A stretch of DNA of 64,000 nucleotides, taken from NCBI RefSeq assembly GCF_001261775.1, contig NZ_LN868535.1:62001-126000 (forward strand), given 5' to 3'. The notes under the pieces were generated by a model, which saw nothing but the letters and a program-made list of their open reading frames with translations, was not told where the DNA came from and made no database searches. A program made the position numbers and the translations under genes. This document shows positions 24,690-33,482 of this stretch, one piece after another. The stretch comes from Anaeromassilibacillus senegalensis (GTDB taxonomy: Bacteria > Bacillota > Clostridia > Oscillospirales > Acutalibacteraceae). The first letter of the stretch is position 1, and the number at the start of each line of letters is the position of its first letter.

Positions 24690-25340
24690 TCAGATCAGCC
24701 GGGTACAGACGTCCCAAACCGTATGCAGCAAAACCGGTGTCCAGATGGACCCGCTCTTGCGAAACGCCCAGCCAAAGAACAGCCCGAGCAAAAAAATCAT
24801 GCCCCCGGTCGTGACAATTTCCAGCGGAGCCATACCGTTCCGTATCCAGCCGGGCACATGAATCCATGCAAAGAAAAACGCGGACAGCAGGTTTGCTCCG
24901 CGCGCCGGCATTCCAGCAGCCAGCGCGTTCAAGAAGTATCCGCGAAAAAGCAGCTCCTCCTGCAGCCCGACAATCAGGAACAGGATTGCCAATGTGGCTA
25001 TATTCTGCTCTGTATGGAGATAAAATCCGCCGTTCTGCAGAAGGTCCGCCGCCAGATAATAAACTAGGACGATTGCCAGCATCGGATAAAACACCTTTGC
25101 TTTTGGCGCGGTGCAAAACATTTTTTTGGGGTGGATCGACAGCCGCTTCCGGTTCCAACAGATCAGAAACGTTCCGCAGCCCAGCCAGATCAAATCACCC
25201 CAGCCAAAAATTCCGTCTATGATATCCGCGATAATCCACAGATGGTGAAGCGGAACCCACGCCGCCCAAATGCCAAAGAAAAGAACAAAGGCAAGCAGGG
25301 GCATCCAGATTTTTCTGATTCCTTCCCAATTACGTTCCAA
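24690..25340 (-). CDS. CPBP family intramembrane metalloprotease
   Basis: A 216-residue protein with about six transmembrane segments and the CAAX-protease/Abi motif set: LQEELLFRGYFLNAL (EExxxR, about 128-142), FFFAWIHVPG (His, about 160) and LLHTVWDVC (HxxWD, near the C-terminus). Bacterial homologues process bacteriocin immunity or peptide substrates in the membrane; the target is unknown. It starts 15 bases downstream of the phzF-type gene in the same transcription direction. Confidence 0.88.
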   Translation of the reverse strand: MERNWEGIRKIWMPLLAFVLFFGIWAAWVPLHHLWIIADIIDGIFGWGDLIWLGCGTFLICWNRKRLSIHPKKMFCTAPKAKVFYPMLAIVLVYYLAADLLQNGGFYLHTEQNIATLAILFLIVGLQEELLFRGYFLNALAAGMPARGANLLSAFFFAWIHVPGWIRNGMAPLEIVTTGGMIFLLGLFFGWAFRKSGSIWTPVLLHTVWDVCTRLI

Positions 25341-25355
25341 CGCTCCCCACTCCTC

Positions 25356-26141
25356 TCATATACAGAGTTCTCCCCGCAGATACAGGACCGCTTCGCCGGC
25401 AATCCGCACCCGGTCCCCCGTATCCATACAATGCAGCGTCCCGTGCCTTTCGGAGAGCTGTTCCGCTGTCAGACGGTCCCTGCCCAAACGTTCCGCCCAA
25501 AACGGGACCAAACTGCAATGCGAAGACCCCGTAACCGGATCTTCCGCGCGCAGTTCCGGGCAAAAATAGCGTGAGACAAAATCCGCATGCCGTCCCGGCG
25601 CCGTAATCACCACACCCAGCCAATCGGACAGATTTTGCAGGGCGTCATAATCCGGGACATATTCCCGCACATCCGACTCGCTGTGCAGAACGAGCAGCAG
25701 GTCCCGCGCCGCATAAACTTCTTCCGGCGTACAGCCCAAAGCCAAGCACTGTGCAGCCGTCAAGTTAATGCGTTTTGCGGGGCGGCTGGGAAACGACATT
25801 TCATAGAAACACCCTTTGCGCACCACCGTGAGCACGCCGCTTACCGTCAAAAACGAGACCTCTTGCAGCGCCGGTTCCAGCTCGTTAAACACCACAGCCG
25901 ATGCGGCCAGCGTCGCGTGACCGCACAGATCGATTTCAAACTTTGGAGTAAACCACCGCAGGCTGTAGCCGTCCGCTGTTTTTAACAGAAAGGCTGTTTC
26001 CGGCAGGTTGTTTTCCGCCGCGATGCACTGCATGCGCGCCGCGTCCAGCGGCTCGTCCAACACGCACACGCCCGCCGGATTCCCATGGAAGCGCTCGCCG
26101 GTAAATGCGTCGACCATGTAATAGTGAATATGTTTCCCCAA
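25356..26141 (-). CDS. PhzF-family isomerase/epimerase
   Basis: A 261-residue PhzF-like protein with two diaminopimelate-epimerase-like lobes. The N-terminal YYMVDAFTGERFHGNPAGVC includes the family motif, and the catalytic Glu is in NNLPETAFLL (about 45). LCGHATLAASAVV (about 73) and the second-lobe motif EDPVTGSSHCSLVPFWAERL (about 195) are also present. Members isomerise trans-2,3-dihydro-3-hydroxyanthranilate or unknown substrates; with no phenazine genes here the reaction is open. The start is taken as TTG at 26141 after ggtggaacaac because it gives the standard N-terminus. Confidence 0.88.
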   Translation of the reverse strand: MGKHIHYYMVDAFTGERFHGNPAGVCVLDEPLDAARMQCIAAENNLPETAFLLKTADGYSLRWFTPKFEIDLCGHATLAASAVVFNELEPALQEVSFLTVSGVLTVVRKGCFYEMSFPSRPAKRINLTAAQCLALGCTPEEVYAARDLLLVLHSESDVREYVPDYDALQNLSDWLGVVITAPGRHADFVSRYFCPELRAEDPVTGSSHCSLVPFWAERLGRDRLTAEQLSERHGTLHCMDTGDRVRIAGEAVLYLRGELCI

Positions 26142-26167
26142 GTTGTTCCACCGCCCCTCTCCTGCCG

Positions 26168-26989
26168 TTATCTTTCTTCCGTCCGCAAAAGCCAGTTTTC
26201 AATCAGTTCGTTAAACAGCTCCGGCTGTTCCACCTGCAGGTTGTGGCCCGCCATATCCAACACGGCAAACGTTGCGCGCGGATACGCCTCAAGCAGCCGC
26301 CATAAATCCCGGTACCCCACGCAGTCGTCCTGCCGCCCGGCCAAAAACAGCGCAGGCTTTTCATAGGGCGTTTGACGGATCCTTTGATCGACGTCGAAGC
26401 CAAAGGCATACCGGCGTTCCAGCTGTTGCAAAAATGCCGGATCTCCGGTTTGCACGCCGGGGAGAATTTCCGCACGATACCGCCCATAGGTTTTTGCATT
26501 CGCCACCACCGCGTAGTTGCAGAAGCCCTCTTTGTCCCCCGGGGCAAGCTGTTCCAAAAAGTGCATGTCGTATTGGCGCGCGGGGTTTGCCGGAACCTCC
26601 CGCGCCGTTCGCTCCGGAACCACCACAGGGCAAAGCAGCAGCAGCCCGTCCACCCGGTCCGCAAACCCAGAGGCCAGAAGCCCTCTCGCCAAGTATCCTC
26701 CATATGATTCCCCCGCCAGTAAAAACGGCCCGTCCACCAGTTTGGGAATCAAGGCGGCCAGAACCTCCAGAATCCGGCCGGAACTGGCCCAGGAAAGGGG
26801 GCCGCTCGATTTCCCCATGCCGGGCAGGTCCACATAAATGCGCCGGTATCCCGGATGGGTCTGGAACACCGGCTCCATACAGCCCGCCATCAGCCGGTGA
26901 TCGCAGCCAAAGCCGTGCAGCAGCACGACCGGCTTCCCCTCCCCGGCCACATGGCAATATATTTTTTCGCCGTCAATTGTAATGAACAT
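26168..26989 (-). CDS. Alpha/beta hydrolase
   Basis: A 273-residue alpha/beta-hydrolase fold enzyme. The oxyanion motif is VVLLHGFGCDH (about 23), the nucleophile elbow AGESYGGYLA (Ser about 95), the catalytic Asp in LFLAGRQDDCVG (about 220) and the His in MAGHNLQVEQPE (about 248). It is probably an esterase or peptidase-like hydrolase; substrate is unknown. The start at 26989 follows aggagaattgaa. It leads a leftward set with the PhzF-like protein and the CPBP protease (gaps 26 and 15 bases). Confidence 0.87.
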   Translation of the reverse strand: MFITIDGEKIYCHVAGEGKPVVLLHGFGCDHRLMAGCMEPVFQTHPGYRRIYVDLPGMGKSSGPLSWASSGRILEVLAALIPKLVDGPFLLAGESYGGYLARGLLASGFADRVDGLLLLCPVVVPERTAREVPANPARQYDMHFLEQLAPGDKEGFCNYAVVANAKTYGRYRAEILPGVQTGDPAFLQQLERRYAFGFDVDQRIRQTPYEKPALFLAGRQDDCVGYRDLWRLLEAYPRATFAVLDMAGHNLQVEQPELFNELIENWLLRTEER

Positions 26990-27151
26990 TTCAATTCTCC
27001 TAAAACTGCGCTGCAAAAGCTGTTTGCCGCATATCCGTTCGGTTCGATTGGTCAATGAACTCATTGTACACTGTTCCGCATAAAGTGTCTATCCCGATTG
27101 CCGTTTCAGAAAACGAAACAAAGAAAAAACGTTTTATTTATTCCGTTTGTC

Positions 27152-27180
27152 TTGACGTACGACGTACATCTTTATATACT
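27152..27180 (+). promoter_or_regulatory. Promoter of HTH gene with nested inverted sequence
   Basis: TTGACG (27152-27157), a 17-base spacer and TATACT (27175-27180). The -35 overlaps gtacgacgtac, an inverted repeat that could be an autoregulatory operator. Confidence 0.6.
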
Positions 27181-27215
27181 GATCGCAAGAAAGAAAAGGA
27201 AGCGGGGAAGTGCGC

Positions 27216-27401
27216 ATGTCGGACGTAAGAACCGTATTTACCACCTCAGAGGTCGCAGAAATGCTGGATATCACACCAAGCTATCTTTTGCGGCTGGCGC
27301 AGACCATGCAGCTGACGCCGGCGGAGTTCCGGAGCGCGGGAAAACGAAATTATTTGTTCAGTCAGGAGGCTGTGAAAAAGCTGAAGAACAGGCACAAATA
27401 A
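27216..27401 (+). CDS. Small MerR-like helix-turn-helix protein
   Basis: A protein of 61-63 residues consisting of one helix-turn-helix (VFTTSEVAEMLDITPSYLLRLAQ) and a wing-like tail (RNYLFSQEAVKKLKNR), as in excisionase/MerR DNA-binding domains. There is no sensor domain. The start could be the GTG at 27210 or the ATG at 27216. It stands alone between two leftward operons, with its own consensus promoter and a strong downstream terminator. Targets are unknown. Confidence 0.75.
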   Translation: MSDVRTVFTTSEVAEMLDITPSYLLRLAQTMQLTPAEFRSAGKRNYLFSQEAVKKLKNRHK

Positions 27402-27465
27402 TGTGTATGAAGGGGATACATGGAACAACGAAATCCGTCCCTCTGTAAATCGATTTCCATAGATG

Positions 27466-27511
27466 CAAAGGCCTTCCGCCGCAGATAACACTGCGGCAGA
27501 AGGCCTTTTAT
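27466..27511. terminator. Bidirectional terminator
   Basis: The long stem aaaggccttccgccgcag / ctgcggcagaaggccttt has a 6-base loop and AT-rich flanks. It lies between the convergent HTH gene and the large beta-helix gene. Confidence 0.75.
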
Positions 27512-27566
27512 AATCTTTGTTTCCGGAGTCCATTCATCGGAACAAGCTCATTTTTTCAAGTGGTGT

Positions 27567-30500
27567 TTAAGCAACTTTTACCGAGCAGTGGCGCTGCGGC
27601 GCTGCGTTGGGCAGCTGGGTGTAAACACCTGTGCTCTGCCCGGCTGTACCGACCGCGTAAACCCGGTAGTAGTAATCATTGCCGATCCGTGCCACAAACT
27701 GGGTCTTCAGCACCTTGCCGTCTCCCACGGTAAAGCTCGGCGCCACTCCGCATCCGTTCATAACCGTCATCTTAAAGCAGTACGCCGCGCCGCGCTTTAA
27801 GGTAAAGTCCACCGTCGTGTCGGAGCGGACAGAGGCCTGCGCGGCAATTTCCGCCGGGACCGTCACCACCGCGGTTCCCTCACCAGAGGTCTTTCCGGAG
27901 GACGGGGAGCCCTTGCCGCCGTTTCCGCCGGAAGGTTTCCCATTGGGCGCATCGTTGACTCTGGTCAGATGATCCATCGCTTTGCTGCCGCCGTCGTAAG
28001 CCGCGTCCACATCCTCCTGTGTCGCATTCGGGTCGGCAAGTACACGCCGGGCGGTGCGCAGCGCTTCGCAAAGCGCCTCATAGCTCGCCGCCGTGTACCC
28101 CTCACCGGAAACGGCGCTCATTTTTGTTACCAGACCTTCCAGCTCCGTTTTGTCCGGAATGATGCGCAGGTCCGCCATGGCCTTTGCCAAAGCATCCACC
28201 GCGCTGTCGATCTTCTTCTGGGAGATGTCCGGGTCCTCCAGCAATGCCTGTGCGGAAGCGAGCGCCTTCAGGAAGGCCTTCTGGCCCACTTCCAAATAAT
28301 CAGTGTCCAGAACCGCTTCGATTTCCTCGGCCTGCGCGATCATCGCGTGCAGCTCCGTCGTGTCAATTCTGGATTCCTCCAAATATTCCATCGCATCGAG
28401 AAGCGCCTCATACGCTTTATCCACATCGACTTTCAGCGGCTCTTCCTCTGCAATTACGTTCTCGGCTTCCGCCGCTTTTTCCTGTAGCTTTGTCCATGCG
28501 GACGGCGCATAGTCCGCCGGATCCAGCAGTTCTACGATCGCCAGTAGCTTCTCCAACGCGGTCGTATCGCCCGCCGTCAAGCTGAGGTAAGGGATGATTC
28601 TCAGCATCTCGGTCCCGGCCTCGTCGATTTCCTTCTGTGTCGCCTGCTTATCGTTGTAAACCGCCTTCGCATGCTTCAGCGCCGCATCAAAACGCTCACG
28701 GACGGATTTGATAACCGTGTTGTACTCCTCGCCGCCGACCAGAGCTTCCGCATCTGCAACGATCTGTGCCAGGGCCAGCTTTGACACCACCTCAAAAGCA
28801 AATGTCAGCTCGGTGTCCTGGCCGGGCATCGTGCCCTCGTAGGTGTAGCGGAAGGTATCGGTATCTTCGTCAAACGGAACGGGTTCGCCATTCACCGTGA
28901 TGCTGCGGAATTCGCGGCCTTCCGCGGTGGGAATAAATGTAAAGCTGACCGGGTCGCCTTTCAACACATCCGCCGTGTAGAAACCGGACTTATTCGCCAG
29001 AAGGATGTCTTCGCTGTCGCCCTCCATCTGGGCGGAGAGATTGAACCGAACCGTGAGGGGATGCTCCTCCGGCATTGGCGGTTCCTCCGAAAGCTGGTGC
29101 GCGCCGATGTCCGGGGCGCCGCGCTTTGGAAGCGGGTTGCCAAAGAAGTCCTTGCCGCCGTTGGGATCCTGCCACTGGAATTCCTCACCGTCCACATGGA
29201 AATAAACCGCCTTGTTTTCCGCGGTGGTGCCGTTGCCGGCGGTATAGGATTCCGTGTGTAGTTTCTGTCCCAGCCAGTTCTGATCAATTGGAATGCCCGC
29301 GCCGATTGCGGCGGAGCCTTCCTGGATCTTATAGGCCTTGGCGTTCTCATAGCCGTCGCCCGCGTTGCCCGCGTCCACAAATTTTGGATCGCCGAATACG
29401 GGGCTCTTGTCCTCCGGCATATCCTTTAACGTGCCCTCGAAGAGCGTGCCGGTGTACAGGTTGTGGTCGTAGGTGACAACGCCTTCCTTGCCCTTGTCCC
29501 TCGGGTCCCCGGCAAAGCCGAACTGTGCGACGCTGCCATTGATCGCAAATATATTGTTCAGGAAATTGGTCCCCTTCGGCTTGCCGTCCCACGGCTCGCC
29601 GCGCATGACGGAGAATACCGCGTGGTCCTCTCCGGTATAGATGGTGTTGTTGTAAATATAGCTGCGGTTCACGCCGCCACCGCCGCCGATCTCAAAGATC
29701 GTGCGCTTGCCAAACAGAGAGCCGTCGTTTTCGCTGATATTATAGCGGACGACCGTGCCGTCGGTATAGGCGTAGGCCGGGCCGCAGATCATCAGGAAGC
29801 CGCCCTCGTTGTCATGGCTGTAGTTATACTGGAACAGCGTGTTGACACAGTAATAGTCGGAGTCAAACGCCTCGCCGTCCGCGACTTCCGTTCCGCGCGG
29901 TACGCCGGTATAGCACACCTCGTTGTACTGGAAAATCGAGTTGTCCGCGTCAAACGGCCACACCGCGGCGGACAGGTTGGACGTCGCGTTGCCGCTCATG
30001 TTGGGATAGGGGCAGGGGTTGTTGCTCGCCCGGGTGACCAGGTTGTGTTCGACCACAACTTCGTAAGTGCCGCCCGGTACAATGCCGTCGCCCGCGATGG
30101 TATCCAGCACATTGTTGCGGATGACAACATTTCTGTGGCGGATCGGCACGCCGCTTTGTCCATCCCAGGAGTTCCAGCCCCACGGACGGCTTCCGGTGTA
30201 TCCGCCGCCGGTGATGCCGTCGCGCGTGACGTCCTTGATCAGGCAGTTTTCAATCAGCAGGCCGTCGATATAGGTCTTGCCGTTCGCGCCGAACGAGATG
30301 GCCGCGCCGTTGCCGCCGCCCTTCGGATTCCAGCCGTTGACGTCATGGATGTACAGGCCGTCCAGCGTAACGTCCTCCATGGTCCCGCCGTTGGAACGGA
30401 TGGTCACGGCCCGGCGGTCCTTTTGCTCATTCGCGGTGAAATCGTCATTAAAGATACCGTAGTTGGTTAGCTCCAGGTCCATGATTTCCCAGTAGCTGAC

Positions 30501-31727
30501 GCCCACAATCTCCAACGCATTCTTGTTGTTGGTCGTCATCTCCGCAAGAGGCGTGCCCGGCACATAGTTCGCGTGAATCGCCGGGTACTGGCCCTCGTCG
30601 CCATATTTGCCGATGCGGATGGGATTGCCTTCCTCACCGCTGCCCTGCAGTTTCAGGGTCTCGCCCTCCCAGGCGCATCCGGCTTTGAACAGGATGGAGT
30701 CGCCCGGCTGGAACACCGTATTACTGACCTTGGAAACGCTCTTCCACGCGCGCTCCGGGGAGGTTCCGTCGTTGCTGTCGTCGCCGAAATCAGCGTCCAC
30801 ATAATAGGCGTTCTCCTCCACCGGGTTGTCAAAATACATTTGTATCGTAAGGGTTTCCCCCTCCGCGAAAGCCATATTTTCTACGAAAACGGTGTGATAC
30901 CCGGCCTTTGCGGCAGTGACGGTAAAGCCCTCTCCGGCGGGAACCGCGACCGAAAACGTGCCTTCGGTGTCCGTCGTGGCGGAAGCGACGGTGTCCTCGC
31001 CATCCTTCACCTTGACGGAGGCGTTCGCAACCGCTCCCCCGTCCATAGCCGAAACGGAACCATTGAGCGTGCCCGCGGGAATCGTAAGAACTACTTCATC
31101 CACGGCCAGCGCGCGGGCAGTGCTTTCATCTGTTCCCACAGACTTGAGTCCAAATCCAATACGGCACTTGCCGTTTGTAATCGTAACATCCGGAATGGTC
31201 ACCTTTGTCCATTTTGAGGTCTCGTCCAAATTTACTTCGACCGCTTCCAGGCCGTCGTCCTCGTAAACATACATTTTCGCATAGGCGCCGTTTTCTTTAT
31301 CCGCCTCCGTGGTGACGGAATAGACATAGGCGGACAGCGTATAAGTGCCGTTCGGAACCAGCATCAGCTGTTCCAGCGCCGCCTCGTAGGGCACGTAGGA
31401 ATTGTTCGGCCGGATCGCCGCAAAGTTGTTTTTGTATTTGCCAATGTCAACGCTGCCATACCGGATCCGGTTGGTGCGGGCGATGGTATTGTCGTCGCTG
31501 CCCTCCTTCAGCTCCGGCGACCAGTATGTCAGCGCGCCGTTGGTGACCTCTTCCATTGTCCCGTTCAGCACATAGTTCTCTACAATGGTAAAATCCTCCT
31601 CCGCCTCCGTTGCAGAGGAAAGCGCATTGGTATCCGGGGCAGAGGCCTCCTCCGCAAAAGCGGAAAGCCCCGCCAGACTGTTGGCGGCCAATAAAAACGC
31701 CAATGTCAGGGAAAGGAACTTCTTCAT
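27567..31727 (-). CDS. Secreted right-handed beta-helix protein with FIVAR repeats
   Basis: A 1386-residue multidomain exported protein. A signal peptide (1-26, LTLAFLLAANSLAGLSAFA) is followed by a carbohydrate-binding-like beta-sandwich (about 40-205) and a carboxypeptidase-regulatory-like domain (about 210-290, GTLNGSVSAMDGGAVANASV). A large right-handed parallel beta-helix of the DUF1565/pectate-lyase-like type comes next (about 305-870, YYVDADFGDDSNDGTSPERA with many Asn turns). The C-terminal half has a beta domain (about 885-980), four or five FIVAR helical repeats (about 980-1260), a Gly/Ser/Lys-rich linker and a terminal module of about 88 residues. A polysaccharide lyase/hydrolase or binding role is likely, but the catalytic residue is not assignable. 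The start is the ATG at 31727; a TTG six codons upstream is possible. The C-terminal chassis is shared with the GH63 protein at 57.4 kb. Confidence 0.85.
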   Translation of the reverse strand: MKKFLSLTLAFLLAANSLAGLSAFAEEASAPDTNALSSATEAEEDFTIVENYVLNGTMEEVTNGALTYWSPELKEGSDDNTIARTNRIRYGSVDIGKYKNNFAAIRPNNSYVPYEAALEQLMLVPNGTYTLSAYVYSVTTEADKENGAYAKMYVYEDDGLEAVEVNLDETSKWTKVTIPDVTITNGKCRIGFGLKSVGTDESTARALAVDEVVLTIPAGTLNGSVSAMDGGAVANASVKVKDGEDTVASATTDTEGTFSVAVPAGEGFTVTAAKAGYHTVFVENMAFAEGETLTIQMYFDNPVEENAYYVDADFGDDSNDGTSPERAWKSVSKVSNTVFQPGDSILFKAGCAWEGETLKLQGSGEEGNPIRIGKYGDEGQYPAIHANYVPGTPLAEMTTNNKNALEIVGVSYWEIMDLELTNYGIFNDDFTANEQKDRRAVTIRSNGGTMEDVTLDGLYIHDVNGWNPKGGGNGAAISFGANGKTYIDGLLIENCLIKDVTRDGITGGGYTGSRPWGWNSWDGQSGVPIRHRNVVIRNNVLDTIAGDGIVPGGTYEVVVEHNLVTRASNNPCPYPNMSGNATSNLSAAVWPFDADNSIFQYNEVCYTGVPRGTEVADGEAFDSDYYCVNTLFQYNYSHDNEGGFLMICGPAYAYTDGTVVRYNISENDGSLFGKRTIFEIGGGGGVNRSYIYNNTIYTGEDHAVFSVMRGEPWDGKPKGTNFLNNIFAINGSVAQFGFAGDPRDKGKEGVVTYDHNLYTGTLFEGTLKDMPEDKSPVFGDPKFVDAGNAGDGYENAKAYKIQEGSAAIGAGIPIDQNWLGQKLHTESYTAGNGTTAENKAVYFHVDGEEFQWQDPNGGKDFFGNPLPKRGAPDIGAHQLSEEPPMPEEHPLTVRFNLSAQMEGDSEDILLANKSGFYTADVLKGDPVSFTFIPTAEGREFRSITVNGEPVPFDEDTDTFRYTYEGTMPGQDTELTFAFEVVSKLALAQIVADAEALVGGEEYNTVIKSVRERFDAALKHAKAVYNDKQATQKEIDEAGTEMLRIIPYLSLTAGDTTALEKLLAIVELLDPADYAPSAWTKLQEKAAEAENVIAEEEPLKVDVDKAYEALLDAMEYLEESRIDTTELHAMIAQAEEIEAVLDTDYLEVGQKAFLKALASAQALLEDPDISQKKIDSAVDALAKAMADLRIIPDKTELEGLVTKMSAVSGEGYTAASYEALCEALRTARRVLADPNATQEDVDAAYDGGSKAMDHLTRVNDAPNGKPSGGNGGKGSPSSGKTSGEGTAVVTVPAEIAAQASVRSDTTVDFTLKRGAAYCFKMTVMNGCGVAPSFTVGDGKVLKTQFVARIGNDYYYRVYAVGTAGQSTGVYTQLPNAAPQRHCSVKVA

Positions 31728-31827
31728 TACACGCCTTTTTTTCAATGGAACATCATTCTCCCTTCTGATCTTTCCTTTACCAATCGGTTTGCAGCCGTTT
31801 TTTCCTCCTTTCCCCGTCGCTGCAAGG

Positions 31828-32877
31828 TCAATGAATCAAACGTCTTGCCTCTTCATATATGGTAATTTGGGCAGACGACTGCGCCTGCTCCAATTCCATA
31901 GCAAAGGCCTGTTCGCGGTATATCTCCTCCAGGGCGTCCCGGCATGCCGCAAAGGGCGTCCGACCGCCTTCCTCACGGCTCTCGCAGTAAAAGAACAGCC
32001 ACTGCAGGCCGTCGTTATCGATCAATTCCGTCATCCCGCCCTGCGGCAGGCTGTATACCGCGTCTTCCACCTCGGGAAACGCGCTGACGTCCGGGCTGCT
32101 CAGATCCTGAGCTGTAAACGTCCGCTCCTGTATGTACGCGGCGATTCCCGCCTGCTCCGCGCCATCCGCAAAGGTGGACCCTTTCTCCAACGCCTCCCGG
32201 ATTCCATTGCGCGCGGTTTCCGCCTGTTCTCTGGAAATTGCGTCCTGCGGCAATACGGCGCACTGCATGGAAACGCTTCCAAACGCCTGAAACAGCGTGG
32301 GGTTTTCGTCGTAAAGCTGCTGCAACTCCTGCTCCGTCGCGTCAAAACGCAGGGAAGATTCCAACGTCTTTTGATACTCATCGTTTAAATAATCATAATA
32401 AATCCGTTTTGTATATTGAATCGGACCGTAAACCACTTCTCCCGCTTCTTTCTTTTGCTGGCGGCTTTGGTTTTCTTCCTCCCAGCGCGATACAAACGCC
32501 TGATAGGAAAAATCCTGTTCTCCTCCGGATTCCATGAGCTTCTTCTCCACCACCTTATAGGGGACAAGAGCCTCCATCGCCAGCCGAATCGCGTAGTCCA
32601 CCGGCGCCTCCCCGTTGTATTCCTGCCGCCATTCCGCTTCTGTAACAGCGGCAAGCTGGTGGTTCTTTTTAAAATAGCTGTTTGTTTGCTGACGTACATC
32701 ATCCACAAACAGTTGCAGTTCTCCCAGCGCGACCGGCCTGCCGTCGATCTCCCCCACCGTCTGGTATGGATCCGGTTCCCCGCCGCACCCGGCAAACAGC
32801 CCGGCCAGGAGGCAAACGACCAGCCATACAGCCACCAGCTTTCCCGCCGATGTTTCTTTTGTTCCTCCGGTTTTCAA
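31828..32877 (-). CDS. prsA: PrsA/SurA-like peptidyl-prolyl isomerase lipoprotein
   Basis: A 349-residue lipoprotein. A lipobox LLAGLFAGC lies at about 25-33, followed by a SurA_N-like helical region (IDGRPVALGELQLFVDDVR) and a parvulin-like domain (about 190-310, with FAGSVSMQCA-like strands and PQGGMTELI). The parvulin core is degenerate, so the protein may act as a holdase rather than an isomerase. PrsA-type proteins fold exported proteins outside the membrane. It lies 100 bases upstream of the large secreted beta-helix gene in the same direction, so it may serve that product. The start is TTG at 32877, because the gggggag site lies just upstream of it. Confidence 0.75.
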   Translation of the reverse strand: MKTGGTKETSAGKLVAVWLVVCLLAGLFAGCGGEPDPYQTVGEIDGRPVALGELQLFVDDVRQQTNSYFKKNHQLAAVTEAEWRQEYNGEAPVDYAIRLAMEALVPYKVVEKKLMESGGEQDFSYQAFVSRWEEENQSRQQKKEAGEVVYGPIQYTKRIYYDYLNDEYQKTLESSLRFDATEQELQQLYDENPTLFQAFGSVSMQCAVLPQDAISREQAETARNGIREALEKGSTFADGAEQAGIAAYIQERTFTAQDLSSPDVSAFPEVEDAVYSLPQGGMTELIDNDGLQWLFFYCESREEGGRTPFAACRDALEEIYREQAFAMELEQAQSSAQITIYEEARRLIH

Positions 32878-33135
32878 ATGAACTCCCCCCATCTGCTCGC
32901 ATCCAACCTTAACAGGCAACAAAAAGCCATTATCATTTATATTGTATCCGCATGTACCCAAAGGCGTTAGAAAAATTTTTAGGTATTCTGGTACATATTT
33001 TGGGTCATATTGGCATATATAAAAGCTAATCTCGCCAAATTATTTATTTCATTAAATAGTTCATGTTTCAATTTCGCATTTTTCTTCATTTACAGAGGCC
33101 AGCCCTGCCCATTCGACAGGACAATGAAAATGCAA

Positions 33136-33168
33136 AACAAAAACGGCGAGGATTTCTCCTCACCGTTT
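33136..33168 (-). terminator. Terminator of tRNA-Arg
   Basis: The stem aacggtgagga / tcctcgccgtt (one mismatch) is followed on the minus strand by tttttgtttt, 16 bases after the tRNA 3' end. Confidence 0.7.
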
Positions 33169-33183
33169 TTTACGTTTATTGAT

Positions 33184-33258
33184 TGGCACCCCCAGTAGGA
33201 ATCGAACCTACAATTGTCCCTTAGGAGGGGACTGTTATATCCATTTAACTATGGAGGC
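33184..33258 (-). tRNA. tRNA-Arg (anticodon CCT)
   Basis: A 75-nt cloverleaf. The acceptor GCCTCCA / TGGGGGT (two G-T wobbles), anticodon loop CTCCTAA, T-arm GTAGGTTCGATTCCTAC and encoded CCA are all present. It stands alone between the PrsA-like gene and the surface-protein gene. The rest of 32878-33482 holds its terminator, the next gene's terminator and AT-rich promoter-like DNA; no gene is seen. Confidence 0.92.
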
Positions 33259-33435
33259 ATATATGCATTTTTGTCGCACGCGGACATTTTTCCCGACGCG
33301 GTTGACGCATTTCCATGGATGCTCTGCTATACCACACCCAACTGCCAAAACCGAATTGTTCCTGACACAAAACGTCTGCTCAAGTGTTACTATTATAGGC
33401 GATTCTTTAAAAGTTGTCAACGGCTGTATGGGGCA

Positions 33436-33470
33436 TAAAAACAGGGCCTCCGGGCATTTTCCGGAGGCCC
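33436..33470 (-). terminator. Terminator of the surface-protein gene
   Basis: The stem gggcctccgg / ccggaggccc is followed by tgtttttatg on the minus strand, 13 bases after the stop of the 861-residue gene. Confidence 0.75.
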
Positions 33471-33482
33471 TCAGCCTTTATT

